Source of the DNA: Scleropages formosus
Taxonomy: Eukaryota > Chordata > Actinopteri > Osteoglossiformes > Osteoglossidae
Reading direction: 5' to 3'
Assembly: GCF_900964775.1 (NCBI RefSeq)
Contig: NC_041807.1
Coordinates: 14,546,193-14,610,192, forward strand
Length of the DNA: 64,000 nt
Below are positions 32,446 to 43,452 of this stretch, in pieces; position 1 is the first letter of the stretch, and each line of letters begins with the position of its first letter. The position numbers were made by a program, and so were the translations under genes. The notes under the pieces were generated by a model, which was not told where the DNA came from, did not search any database, and saw nothing but the letters and a program-made list of their open reading frames with translations.

Positions 32446-33811
32446 ACCTGTTGGTAAGGGAAGTTGAAGAATGTTGGGCTTCTAGGTAATCAGCCATGCC
32501 AGATTTCTTTACTTTTGTCACTAACCACTTAAGAGTAAGGAATGTGTGGGTGTCTCTGTTCATGTAAATGTTCGGTTTTGTGCACTGAAGTTACTGACAG
32601 AGCTGATCTGGAAATCAGGAGTCTGATGAGCCGAGTGAATGTACATATTTGTTGTCATAAAGTACACAGCAATTTTTTCACTCGCTCTATTCAAACAGGC
32701 AGATAATTAGGCAGGAACACACCTGAACACACTGTCACCGATGACTAATATTTCAGCGAATTACCCTGCGAGTTAATGATGGCGCCGATATTTCACAATA
32801 CAAACTACAGTTAGGGTACTGGTTTTTAATGTTCAGATTAGAATGCTGGACACTTTTCACACCGAAGTGAGAAGTTTCATTCTCTTTGAGATCTGTGATC
32901 ATCATTGTCCCTAAATTTATACATGGTGGGTAAAAACACATCCAATTAGGGCAGCACTTCTCAGAATTTTTATTTTGGCATACCACTCAAACTTTACAAA
33001 GTTTTTCCAAGCAACATAACCTCCAAAGCACTTTCCATCATCTCCCCAACAATAACATCCACAAAAAAAAAGTAAATCCTAACAGGGAATATATTGATAT
33101 TTATTCCATACCTTATATTCTCTGTATTATAAATTTTACTATTGTACTGTTGTGAATTACTGCATTGTACAGCACTGTCCTACATTTTTCTGCTTTCTGT
33201 TATTGTTTTTTTGTTTGTTTTTGTATTTATACTCTCCTCCTTTGTACTCACCTCCAGTATATATTATTGTGGGAAGAGAGGACTACAGCACAAGACTTAC
33301 ATTGTGTTCCTTGATTACTCATGACAAAAACTGAAAGTGAAACGTATATTGCTAGGTAAGAGAGCTTTAGCACTGTACTGGACTGAATGGTACTGGGAAC
33401 AGTATTCAGTAGAGTTATACAGAAATACAGTACTGGGGAAAAAGGATTGCTTCTTTACTGGGGGGGACATGTTCCCCCCTTACTATGATTACATCTGTAT
33501 TTAATCAGTGTACATTGTAAGCAATGACATAATCAACACATAATCATAATCCTTCAATCCAGGTGACCTGATGACTAATCAGTATTACTTTGCCATCCAA
33601 GTGCAAGAAATATGATATGCATGTAATTATATGATGAAAAGGGATTTGGTGACCCTTGTACTATGAGGACTGCTTAGATTATATATTGTGAGATTTTAAA
33701 GAAAGAGTTATTTCTCTTTTTGACTCTGCTTGGGTCTACAGCAGACTGACAGTCCTGCAGACTTGCTTTTAATCTGTAGACTCCAAGTCCCCGGAAAATA
33801 CAAAATATATA
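32446..33811. other. Intergenic, AT-rich, no gene seen
   Basis: No exon, RNA gene or repeat family recognised. Confidence 0.45.
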
Positions 33812-34016
33812 TTTACAGCTAGCTGACACTTTTCTCCAAAGCGACGTACAGTGTTAAGGTTACAATTATTTACCCCTTTATACAGCTGGGAAATTTTACT
33901 GGAGCCATTGACAGTAAGTACATTGCTCAAGGGTAGTACAGCCAGAGGTGGGCATCAAACCCCCAACTTTTGGATCTAAGGGCAGGAGCTCTAACTACTA
34001 CACCACCAGCTGTCCC
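33812..34016 (-). repeat. tRNA-derived SINE (family B), near full length
   Basis: Reverse orientation. From the right: head 'gggacagctggtggtgtag', B-box region, 'aatttcccagctgtataaa', and 3' part around 'ctttggagaaaagtgtcagc'. One of the best family B copies here. Confidence 0.8.
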
Positions 34017-34131
34017 ATGTATGTAACAGCAGGGATGTTTCTATGGCAGATCTCTGTCATTTTACAATTCTGTATGTCAACAGTAAATAATCACATTCGA
34101 GGCAAACCGTGTCTTGGGAACGTCTCAGGGT

Positions 34132-34137
34132 TTTATT
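34132..34137 (-). promoter_or_regulatory. iapp polyadenylation signal (AATAAA)
   Basis: AATAAA on the minus strand about 365 bases after the iapp stop codon. Confidence 0.45.
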
Positions 34138-34499
34138 AGAAAAAAAACAAGAACGTCTCTTAAATATCATTGCTGCCGTTTACTTGTTCTTTGTAGAATA
34201 CAGTTATACAGATATCAAGTTATCCTTCATACAGTACAGTTTTACACACATGCCGTTGTGAAGTGATGCTGAATCACTTAGAATCTGGGGTGTATAGAAG
34301 ACGAAGAGTGAAAATTGTACATTATAATTTATAGCTGAGTGCCATAGGAACTGGTAGTCTCACCCGCCGTGAAGTGTTTCAGAAAACAAGAGGAAACGAA
34401 CATAAACTAGGACCCACGTCTTGTCATCACTCTCCTTACGATGAGCGCGCTTTGCGGGGGCGGAGCCCCTGCGCCCAGTGCCGCGCGCGCCGCCGCGCG

Positions 34500-36365
34500 C
34501 TAGAGCCGCTGCAGGAGGTCTCTCTTCTTGCCGTAGGCGCTCGAGCCCACGTTGGTGGGCGCGTACACGGTGCCGATGGTGTTGCTGGATCGGATGAGGA
34601 AATCTGCCAGGCGCTGGGTGACACACGTGGCCGTGTTGCACCTCCGCTTCTCCACGTGATGTCTAGGGGGTTTGGGTGACAGAACACGTTGTGGGTCATT
34701 ACCATGGTTTACCGTTATTTAGGTGACGCGCTTCTAGTGTCCAAATCATGTTGAGCATCTTCACCGTTATGTACCATTCGTATGACACGGCATTGCATTC
34801 CATCTGCTCTGGCGAAGGACACCATGTTTAAGATAAGATAAGATAAAACTTTATTCATCCCGAAGGAAATTCTTGTGCCAGAGATTGCTCAAACAGATTA
34901 ACCACAACAATTAAATATAAAAGTAAAAAAAAAAGAAAGCAAAGCGGAAGGTAGAAAGTGACACAGCACATAATATTACACCTTATATTACATTATTACA
35001 GGTACCACAGCAGGAGTGGGACTGGAACCAGGAACCTCCATGTGTTGAGGACACAGCCCTAAAACAGAGCGCTGCTCTGTTCGTCTGCTGCCCTGTTGTG
35101 TTGTAGCCGTGTGGAAGGAGCGCGTCACCATGGAAAAACGCGAGCAATTTTTAAAGACAATTGCATTTATTAAGCAGACGCTTTTCTGCAAAGCGACTTC
35201 CAATGAACTCTGTGTAGTGTTATCAGTCCACACACCTTATTCACCAAGGTGATTTACACTGCTAGAGGCACTACTTACACTGGGTCACTCCTCCATACAT
35301 CAGTAGAACACACTCTCTCTGTCACTCACACACTATGGGTGAACCTGAACAGCATGTCTTTGAACTGTGGGAGGAAACCGGAGCACCCGGAGGAAATCCA
35401 CGCAGACACGGGGAGAACATGCAAACTCTATACATACTGAGCGTGGAACGTGGAATCGAACCCACATTCTCTCACACCCCCCCCCACCAGGCGCTGTAAA
35501 ACAGCAGCGCTACCCGCTGTGCCAGCGTGCCGCAATTATTCCCCCCCCGCAACTGAATGCACCGTGTCGTTGGCGACTTCTCGAATGTTTCAGGGCTCCA
35601 AGAAAAAGAGAGGAAATTAACATAAATTACCGCTCATGCTTCGTCATCGCCATCCCAACCCCGAAGGGACTGAAGTTCAACGTTTCGAGGAAGCGCTCCA
35701 GAGACCGCAGGAAAGCGTGGATCGCGTTAACGCAGCTCTTCACTATTTATTTCACCAAACACGATCCGGTGATCCCCGCACGCCATGGTGGTAACGCAAT
35801 AGATTCGGAACGTCTCGCAACATCTGATGGTGCGACGCCAGGTCACACAGGTGAGCGACCTACCTGTTCCCTCCGGCCGGACCTCTCTGGGGCAGCGCCT
35901 CGAATCCACCCCGGAGGGGCATCGTGGAGAGCCCGGACTGCGCCCAGCTGTCGGGTCTCACATCTGTCTGTTCTCTGGAGACACTGGAGTACCTGCAGCG
36001 GGGCGACACAAGTGACCCCAAGCGACGGCAGCCTCGAGCGCACGGTCCGCGGAGCACCTGGCGCGTGGAGTGGCCGCTGGATCGCGGCGAGTTGGAGTCA
36101 TATATGGGCGCGCCACTTGTCGGCGGCGCTGTCACTTGGCAACTGAAAGATGTCCACTCAGCGCCGGACCCCAGCGATCGCTAATTAGAGTTAATCTGCC
36201 CGCCCGTGATAACTCCTGCGTGTAGGAAATGTGCTCACGGCCGTGTCCTCCCCCGCGACTGTCCCTTTCGGGGGACGATTCTCACCTGTTGCCGGGGGCA
36301 GCTGTGACGCAGCGCAGCACCAAGGACAGCGCGAGCAAGACTGCGGGCAGCTTCATGGGGCACAT
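34500..36365 (-). CDS. iapp: Islet amyloid polypeptide (amylin) precursor, iapp
   Basis: Secreted hormone precursor of the calcitonin/CGRP family; amylin is co-released with insulin from islet beta cells. Coding exons (minus): 36286-36365, 35864-35992 and 34500-34662. All are in phase and total 372 bases, encoding 123 residues. Exon 1 gives signal peptide [17 protein letters not shown] and APGN. Exon 2 is a 43-residue propeptide segment beginning [10 protein letters not shown]. Exon 3 gives HHVEKR, then a 37-residue mature peptide [15 protein letters not shown]...[10 protein letters not shown], then G-KKR and the tail DLLQRL. The Cys2-Cys7 ring and C-terminal Tyr followed by Gly (amide donor) are intact. 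Two Met codons (1 and 4) could start. The 35155-35532 SINE lies in the last intron. A non-coding first exon probably lies near 37048-37145. Confidence 0.93.
34828..34900 (-). mobile_element. LINE 3'-end scrap
   Basis: 'gataagataagataaaac' followed by 'tttattcatcccgaaggaa' is, in reverse, the '...gatgaataaagttttatc' 3' end with short tandem tail that many fish non-LTR elements leave. Only the end is present. It lies in the iapp last intron. Confidence 0.5.
35155..35532 (-). repeat. tRNA-derived SINE (family C) in iapp intron
   Basis: Full-length copy in reverse: the head at the right ('ctggcacagcgggtagcgct'), then the body, and a 3' part with 'caaagcgacttccaatgaa' at the left. The C-rich run near 35480 lies in its head region. 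It shares its 3' segment ('aaagcg') with family B, suggesting mobilisation by the same LINE. Confidence 0.8.
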
Positions 36366-36500
36366 GGCGCGCGCGATGCTTCTCCTCTGGAAAACTGGCC
36401 TTGACCTCTTCACCTTCTGCGTCCAGTCCAGTCAAGACATTTTCATTAGTATTCTCCGTATAACACCGCGGCCCATGCACGTTCTTCACACCTTATTCAC

Positions 36501-36690
36501 ACATTTACATTTATTTGCTTAGCAGACGCTTTTTTCCAAAGCGACTTCCAATGAACTCCGTGTAGTGTCATCAGCCCGCACACCTTATTCACCAAGGTGA
36601 TTTACACTGCTAGATGCACTACTTACAGTGGGTCACTCATCCATTCATCAGTGAAACACATTCTCTCTGTGACACTCACACACTATACAC
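36501..36690 (-). repeat. tRNA-derived SINE (family C), 3' half
   Basis: Reverse copy from 'acatttacatttatttgc' through 'caaagcgacttccaatga' to 'gacactcacacactata', then a short (AC)n. The tRNA-like head is missing. Upstream of iapp coding exon 1 and probably inside its first intron. Confidence 0.75.
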
Positions 36691-37047
36691 ACACACACAC
36701 ACACACACACCATAAAAGTCTAATATGAAGCATAAATACCTTTTCGTATAAATTAAAATTGACAGAAATGTAAAGAGTACACGTTTTTTTCTAATGCATC
36801 ATAATCTCGTTTGCAATTTTTTAAACTGAATGTCACATAAATATAGCATATTCTTTCTTAAATGAAAAAAACTGAATGCATTACATTGCATTGAGGTTAG
36901 TAAAGGAGGCTCAAGTCAGTTCAACACAAGAGAAAATGACAAGACAAACAAACGGATCGAGCAACTTTTAGAAGAGAAAGGATGGCGACTGCGGTGCAGA
37001 CCTGTGTGTTTGAGGATGGCGGCAAGGTGAGCGATGACAGGACTAAC

Positions 37048-37222
37048 CTCTCCGCACACGCGGTTGATGCAACTCCGATCCGCTGGAAATTCACAAGGTC
37101 CAGCCAACGTTCCTAGCTGGCGGGAATGGTGCGGTCACTGGTTCCTCTGGCTCCCATACACCGCCGGCTCAGTTATAGGCACTATGCCCAAACCACTTGT
37201 GACATCACCCCCTCCAAATATA
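37048..37222 (-). promoter_or_regulatory. Probable iapp promoter and non-coding first exon
   Basis: On the minus strand a CRE-like TGATGTCA (37200-37207) and a TATA-like 'ctataac' (37172-37178) precede a possible leader exon that ends at 37048 before 'gttagt'. Calcitonin-family genes usually have a non-coding first exon and cAMP-responsive promoters, which suits this arrangement. Transcription start not determined. Confidence 0.35.
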
Positions 37223-37278
37223 GCCTGGATTTCATATGCCTGGGATGGGGGTGGTTCAGATGAAGAAATTAGGGACAC

Positions 37279-37431
37279 ATGATGGGTCAAACTCACCACT
37301 CTGGCATCATGGGCGTCACAGCCTTCGTCATCATTGCCATCACTGTCATCATCATGAACATCATCTGCAGCAGCAACAGCAGCAACAAGCCTACATCAGA
37401 ACTAAACAAACTTTTTATATTTCTCTATTAA
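37279..37431 (+). other. 50-codon ORF with a membrane-like segment
   Basis: Starts Met-Met-Gly-Gln, contains GVTAFVIIAITVIIMNIIC (a credible single transmembrane segment) and then CSSNSSNKPTSE. It could encode a micropeptide. However, the hydrophobic part comes from ATC/GTC-rich low-complexity DNA, which yields Ile/Val by itself, so chance is the simpler reading. No family recognised. Confidence 0.15.
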
Positions 37432-38166
37432 TGCCAAATGGACAAACAGGGAATTTCAAGCCAGCCGTTGAACCCATTCTGGTAGGACAGTATTTGGAGT
37501 ATTCTAACAGTATTTTACGATTTCTAACATAATTCCGGAGAAGATATTCTTATTTTATAAGTGGTCTTGATTTATTTCTCACAACTTACAAAAAACAAAA
37601 TATTTTACAACACAATTACAGTTTCTTGCAGGAAACAGTGGGTATGATCCAGATCTGATAGTTTTCACACTAATTATGTTTTCTTCCTCAACAAGGAATA
37701 ATTTTTATTCCTTTTCTCACGCTAAAAATTGTGAGAGGATCTTAACATTTGCGACATTCCAATCCGCTCTTCAGTGTCTTCTTCAAACCCCATTAGATTT
37801 CCCAGGAGATAGAATCTACTCATCAGGAGCCCTCTCAAATTAAATTAGACTCTCCACTTCACTGTTGACATTTAACACCACAAGTGCAAAATTGGGCTAA
37901 TTGGACAAGATAAAGCATAAAGTTAGTGACAAGTGGAGATTACCCATGAACTGATTCGGAACGCTTTGAGATGCTATTGTAACCTGCGAGTACAAGACTG
38001 TGGTTAAAACCTTGTGGTTCAGAAACAATATATTACACATATTTTTATGGTTTTCACTCATAGTCCTCAAAACACCGGAGGCACAATGGATTTTACCGTT
38101 ATGACCTGTGCTAGTGACAAATTTAGAGAAAAGCATTATAATTTAATGACTTATGTTTACTGCTTA

Positions 38167-38361
38167 GGGGGTGTGGTGGCGCAGCGGGTTGGACCGGATC
38201 CTGCTCTCCAGTGGGTCTGGGGTTTGAGTCCCGTTTGGGGTGCCTTGCGACGGACTGGCGTCCCATTCTGGGTGTGTCCCCTCCTCCTCTGGCCTTACGC
38301 CCTGTGTTGCTGGGTAGGCTCCGGTTCCCTGCGACCCTGTATGGGACAAGCGGTTCAGAAA

Positions 38362-38415
<54 letters not shown>
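38167..38415 (+). repeat. SINE (family A) with (GT)n tail
   Basis: Complete: 'ggtggcgcagcgggttgg' head to 'gacaagcggttcagaaaatg', then (GT)n at about 38363-38415. Flanked by 12-base duplication GTTTACTGCTTA (38155-38166 and 38416-38427), so the GT run is part of the inserted unit. Confidence 0.92.
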
Positions 38416-38419
<4 letters not shown>

Positions 38420-38469
38420 ACTGCTTAAGACCTACAGTGGATAGTAAGGACAGCTGAGGTCTTTCTTCT

Positions 38470-38598
38470 CTCCATCATGGACATTCACACCACATGCTGC
38501 ATCTGGAAAACCACCAGCATTGCAGATAACCCCGCACACCCCTCACACAAACTCTTCACCTTCCTGCCATCTGGCAAAAGGTACTGAAGCATTCAGGC
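38470..38598 (+). mobile_element. CR1/L2-group LINE scrap (RT C-terminal region)
   Basis: Translation shows 'NPAHPSHKLFTFLPSGKR', the conserved 'HPxHxLFxxLPSGxR' stretch downstream of the reverse transcriptase. Only this piece is present. Confidence 0.6.
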
Positions 38599-38601
38599 CC
38601 A

Positions 38602-38803
38602 GGGGGGTGTGGTGGGTTTGGGCAGGGCCTGCTCTCTGGTTGGTTTGGGGCTCAAGTCCCACTTGGGGTGCTATGTGACAGACTGGCATCCCATCCTGGG
38701 TGTGTCCCCTCTCCCTCCAGCCTTATGCCCTGTGTTGCCGGGTTTGGCTCCGGCTCTCTGCGACCCCACTTGGGACAAGCAGTTTCAGACAGTGTGTGTG
38801 TGT
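38602..38803 (+). repeat. SINE (family A), copy in tandem pair
   Basis: Head 'ggggggtgtggtgggtttgg' through 'gacaagcagtttcagacag' and a short GT tail. The head is somewhat shortened. Directly followed by another copy. Confidence 0.8.
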
Positions 38804-38815
38804 ATTTTGTTGGCC

Positions 38816-39043
38816 TGGGGGATGCGGTGGTGCAGCGGGTTTGGCTGGGTCCTGCTCTCTGGTGGGTCTGGGATTTGAGTCCCGCTTGGGATGCCTTGTG
38901 ACAGACTGGCGTCCCATCCTGGGTGTGTCTCCTCCCCCTCCAGCCTTACGCCCTGTGTTGCTGGGTTTGGCTCCGGCTCGCTGCAACCCCACTTAGGACA
39001 AGCAGTTTCAGACAGTGTGTGTTTGTGTGTGTGTGTGTGTGTG
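38816..39043 (+). repeat. SINE (family A), second of tandem pair
   Basis: 'gatgcggtggtgcagcggg' through 'agcagtttcagacagtgtg' and (GT)n to 39043. It shares the '-cagtttcagacagtg-' tail variant with its neighbour, so both belong to one subfamily. Confidence 0.85.
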
Positions 39044-39339
39044 CATTTCAATACGTATATAGTACAATGTCTCGGCATGTTGTAACACAAACTGTGTTGT
39101 GTAGAAGTATTTGCACTTTTGAATAGATTTTCACGTCACTTTGGGCCAAAGTGTCTGCTGCATGAATAAATTTGTGTATTTTTATTTTATAAACCTAGAG
39201 TTATATATATGCAATTTGTTTGTATTATACAGAAGCTCTATGCCTTGGCACTGATGTCCTAAGAACAGGGTCTCTGCACCTGCGTTTTACTGCCATCTAG
39301 TGGTGGATGTGCTCAACCACAATCCGAATAAATGGAGAC

Positions 39340-39780
39340 TGCTATTGATCAGATCAGAGGATCAGAAGGAGCTTTATTGCCAAATATGTTCACACATACA
39401 AGGAATTTGTCTTGGTCACAGAAACTTCCACAGCACAGACAGGATGACAGTGACAAGACAGATGAGAAGATAGAATATGTGAATGAAGGATAAAAAATAT
39501 ATAAAAACACTCCAATCAGTGCACTCGAAGCAGGCTTGTAAGTCCTGCTCTGCTTCCTCAGTCCATCTTTTAACAGTCCTTATTACAGGTTTAGCTGATT
39601 TCAGTTTCTGCCTGTAGGTCGGTATAAGATGAACCAGGCAGTGGTCAGAGAGCCCAAAAGCTCCCCGTGGGACAGAGTGATATGCATCCTTTATTGTGGT
39701 GTTACAGTGGTCCAGTATATTACTGTCTCTGGTAGGACATGTAACGTATTGTACCGCTGTTACTCTGAAGATTTGAAAAT
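39340..39780 (-). mobile_element. CR1/L2-group LINE, reversed fragment
   Basis: Left part ('ggagctttattgccaaatat', 'acaaggaatttgtcttggtc') is the reverse of the 3' end of a common fish LINE. Right part, read in reverse, gives 'LVHLIPTYRQKLKSAKPV'-like endonuclease-region residues. The reverse transcriptase core between them is missing, so the copy has a large internal deletion. Confidence 0.65.
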
Positions 39781-39830
39781 ATTCCTGATCCTGTTTAACA
39801 TAACATTCTGTAAATGTAAATCAACTGGGG

Positions 39831-42001
39831 GGGAAAAGGACCCCTCCGCGAACCGCTACCTTACCGAGGTGGAGGGGTTTGAGTGCCTGAATGATCTCAG
39901 GAGCTATGTTGCCTGGGGCTATATGCCCCTGGTAGGGTCTCCCAAGGCAAACAGGTCCTGGGTGACAGACGAGACAAAGCGCGGTTCAAAATCCCCTTAT
40001 GACTATTAAATCAAGGATCTCGTTCACCCCGCCCAGTATGGGGTCACCGGGGCCCCACCCTGGAGCCAGGCATGGCGGGGGGCTCGCATGTGAGCGCCTG
40101 GTGGCCAGGTCTATGCCCACGGGGCCTGGCCAGGCTTAGCCCGAAGCCAAGACGTGGAGCCACTCTTCGGTGGGCTCACCACCTGCCAGAGAGGACGTAA
40201 GGGGCCGGTGCGTTGTGATTTGGGCAGTGGTCGGGGCCGAGTGTCCGGCCGACCCAAACCTCGGGCGCCAACTCTGGCTTTTGGGACTTGGAATGTCACC
40301 TCACTGGCGGGGAAGGAGCCTGAGCTAGTGCAGGAGGTTGAGAGATACTGTCTAGATTTAGTCAGGCTCACTTCCACTCACAGCTTGGGTTCTGGAACCA
40401 CTCTTCTCGACCAAGGGTGGACTCGTCCATTACCCTGGCTGAAGTTGCTGAGGTAGTCAAAAAACTCCTCGGTGGCAAGGCTCCGGGGGTGGATGAGATC
40501 TGTCCCGAGTTTCTCAAGTCTCTGGATGTTGTGGGGCTGTCTTGGCTGACACGCCTCTGCAGCATTGCGTGGAGCTCGGGGACGGTGCCTCTGGACTGGC
40601 AGACCGGGGTGGTGGTCCCTCTTTTTAAGAAGGGGGACCGGAGATTATGTTCCAACTATAGGGGGACCACACTCCTTAGCCTCCCTGGGGAAGTCTATGC
40701 CAGGGTACTGGAAAGGAGAATCTGACCGATAGTCGAACCTCGGATTCAGGAGGAGCAATGCGGTTTTCGTCCTGGCCGTGGAACACTGGACCAGCTCTAT
40801 ACCCTCACTAGGGTGCTGGAGGGTTCGTGGGAGTTTGCCCAACCAGTCCATATGTGCTTTGTGGACCTGGAGAAGGCATTCGACCGTGTCCCTCGTGGCA
40901 TCCTGTGGGGGGTGCTTCGGGATTATGGGGTTCGGGGCTCGTTGCTACGGGCTGTTCGTTCCCTGTATGACCGGAGTAGGAGCTTGGTTCGCATTGCCGG
41001 CAGTAAGTCAGACCTGTTCCCGGTGCATGTTGGACTCCGCCAGGGCTGCCCTTTGTCACCGATTCTGTTCATTATCTTTATGGACAGAATTTCTAGGGGC
41101 AGCCAGGGAACGGAGGGTGTCTGTTTTGGCGGCTGCAGGATCTCGTCTCTGCTTTTTGCGGACGATGTGGTCCTGTTGGCTTCATCGAATCAAGACTTAC
41201 AGCATGCACTGGAGAGGTTTGCAGCCGAGTGCAAAGCGGCGGGGATGAGAATCAGCACCTCCAAATCCGAGACCATGGTCCTCAGTCAGAAAAAGGTGGA
41301 TTGCCCCCTCTGGGTTAGGGGGGAGTTGCTCCCTCAAGTAGAGGAGTTTAAGTATCTCGGGGTCTTGTTCATGAGTGAGGGGAAAATGGAGCGGCAGGTT
41401 GACAGGCAGATCGGTGTGGGGTCTGCAGTAATGCGGTCATTGTACCGGTCTGTAGTGGTGAAGAAGGAGCTGAGTCGTAAGGCGAAGCTCTCAATTTACC
41501 GGTCAATCTACGTTCCTACCCTCACCTATGGTCATGAACTCTGGATCATGACCAAAAGAATGAGATCGCGGATACAAGCGGCAGAAATGAGTTTCCTTCA
41601 CAGAGTGGCTGGGCGTACCCTTAGGGATAGGGTGAGGAGCTCAGTCACCCGGGAGGAGCTCGGAGTAGAGCCGCTGCTCCTCCGCATTGAGAGGAGCCAG
41701 TTGAGGTGGCTCGGGCATCTGTTCCAGATGCCTCCTGGATGCCTCCCTGGGGAGGTATTCCGGGCATGTCCCACTGGGAGGAGGCCTCGGGGCAGACCCA
41801 GGACACGTTGGAGAGACTATGTCTCCTGGCTGGCCTGGGAACGCCTTGGGGTTCCCCCAGAAGAGCTGGAGGAGGTTTGCAGGGAGAGGGAAGTCTGAGG
41901 GGCTCTGCTTAGACTACTGCGCCCGCGACCCGGTCCCGGATAAGCGGAGGAAAATGGATGGATGGATGGATGGATGGATGGATGGATGGGCGGGAAAAGG
42001 A
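39831..42001 (+). mobile_element. Rex3 (RTE-clade) LINE, internally deleted
   Basis: 5' leader from about 39836; endonuclease start 'FGTWNVTSLAGKEPE' (about 40280); then a jump near 40395, losing most of the endonuclease domain; then the reverse transcriptase: 'GVDEICPEF', 'VDLEKAFDRVPRG', 'LRQGCPLSPILF', catalytic 'LLFADDVVLLA'. The C-terminal domain runs to a stop at 41898. In the RT part the frame is open from 40417 to 41898 except for one TGA at 40723-40725. The tail is (GGAT)n at 41955-41989, as known for Rex3. A possible 10-base duplication GGGAAAAGGA lies at 39831-39840 and 41992-42001. Cannot move by itself because the endonuclease is missing. Confidence 0.85.
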
Positions 42002-43251
42002 AGTCACTTGCTTTTCTAGAAACTCATAATTTGTTAATTCAAGTAAACTTTCCTCAGTTTCAGTTTCAGACAATATCAGTAAATTCCCGTGCAGAGATAA
42101 ATGCAGTGGACTTTAATGATCATTCATGATCTCACAATTTCCACTTTTCTTTCTGGATACGGTGCAACTGTGTCTCCAGAAAGTGCAGAGCTTACTGGGC
42201 CGAGACATCGGTGGGAGGAAATGCCTGAGCTGATATCCCTGTTTGTCTGGACACAGTTTGAACTGTGCAAGCTGATACCTCGGGGCTGTTAAGATGGAAT
42301 GCTGGGATAAAGTGTGTTCTTGTAGCTTACCCTTCTATGCCAGGTGCCTCTGCATCAAAGCTGCCCTTTGTTTTCACTCCATTTATTTTGCGCCAGGCTA
42401 AGTCAGACAATGTGCAGACACCAGTAGATACTCAAGCATACTTTTAAAGCCAAACCAGGAGCCCAGATGTCTCTGTTTTTCCTGGACATAAAAGAGTGTG
42501 AAAGATCTACTCTGAAGATGAGCCCACCTGAGTGCTCTCTGCCCTCAGAAGGAACCAAACACATTTACATTTACTTTTACATTCACAAACACCTACAACA
42601 GGCATGAGTGCTATGAGCTGCACTGTGTGTTGAAGAGAGGTGACTGAGGTGATGGATGGGTGAGTCCAAAACAATTGTTGTGTGCAACAGGGTCTCATCT
42701 GGGTTCACTTAAACAAGAGAACTGAAGCCACACACCTGAGAACTGAAACAATCCAGTCAGATAAATATGCATGTAAAGCTGTATAGTTTTATTTATTCTA
42801 ATAGACAGGTGAATAAGATGACAACCTTCTCCAAGATACATGGCTTGGAAAATACACAAATAACTGAACGCAACGTGTTGTGTGTCTGTGCTTGCGTGTG
42901 TATGCGCGTGCGTGCGGCAGTAGCGTTGCTTCAAGGTTTTTCGGCTGCCAAGCACTACCCACTCCATAACGTTACATAAAGATCAGAAATCACCTTAGTT
43001 ATGTCTGACATCATGTTTTGGGCAGCTGGTGAAAATGTAACGATGCCACTGTATTTTATGAAACAGTTTGGAAGGAGGGATAAAAGGAAGTTACTTGCAC
43101 TTGCTGCTTCTCACAAGGGACATGAGTGTAACAGATTTATGTCTTTTTTTGTGGGGTCCCTCCACTCTGGAGAGCGATAGCTCCAACAACATCTTTAATG
43201 TAGTAGGGTTCATCTACTGTACATCAGCGAACCTACACCAACAAGGGGAAG
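42002..43251. other. 3' flank of the first slco1 gene, no gene seen
   Basis: No exon or clear repeat family recognised. Ordinary AT-moderate sequence. Confidence 0.45.
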
Positions 43252-43257
43252 TTTATT
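43252..43257 (-). promoter_or_regulatory. Polyadenylation signal of first slco1 gene
   Basis: AATAAA on the minus strand 196 bases after the stop codon at 43453-43455. Confidence 0.55.
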
Positions 43258-43452
43258 TTAAAATCCGTCCCAGAGAAGTTAACCTAGTGCACGTCTATCT
43301 ACAAAATTCAGCTCAATATTCAATAGTCTCTACACTAGTAAGAGCGGCCTTTTGCAGTGATATAACCTTGATCCAGTTAAGTTCGTTTCTCTCAAAAAAG
43401 GTGCTCATTCCATGTCTACTGCAGCCAGATGTGCCCATTCCAGCCGGGCTCC

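Noticed and set aside
34374-34679. Plus-strand frame of 101 codons
   Set aside because: It is the antisense shadow of the amylin coding exon.
35367-36146. A 259-codon plus-strand frame
   Set aside because: It runs through a SINE and antisense to iapp exon 2; no domain, no splice logic, composition follows the GC-rich DNA.
36981-37026. 'ATG...ggcggcaag|gtgagc', looks like a small first coding exon on the plus strand
   Set aside because: No partner exon in phase, no known protein start, and it lies in the probable iapp intron 1. Kept only as a curiosity.
38340-38420. Regular short repeat that could suggest an array
   Set aside because: It is the (GT)n tail of a SINE inside its target duplication; no spacers, so no CRISPR-like array.
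40111-41059. Minus-strand frames across the Rex3 copy
   Set aside because: Shadows of the plus-strand reverse transcriptase frame.
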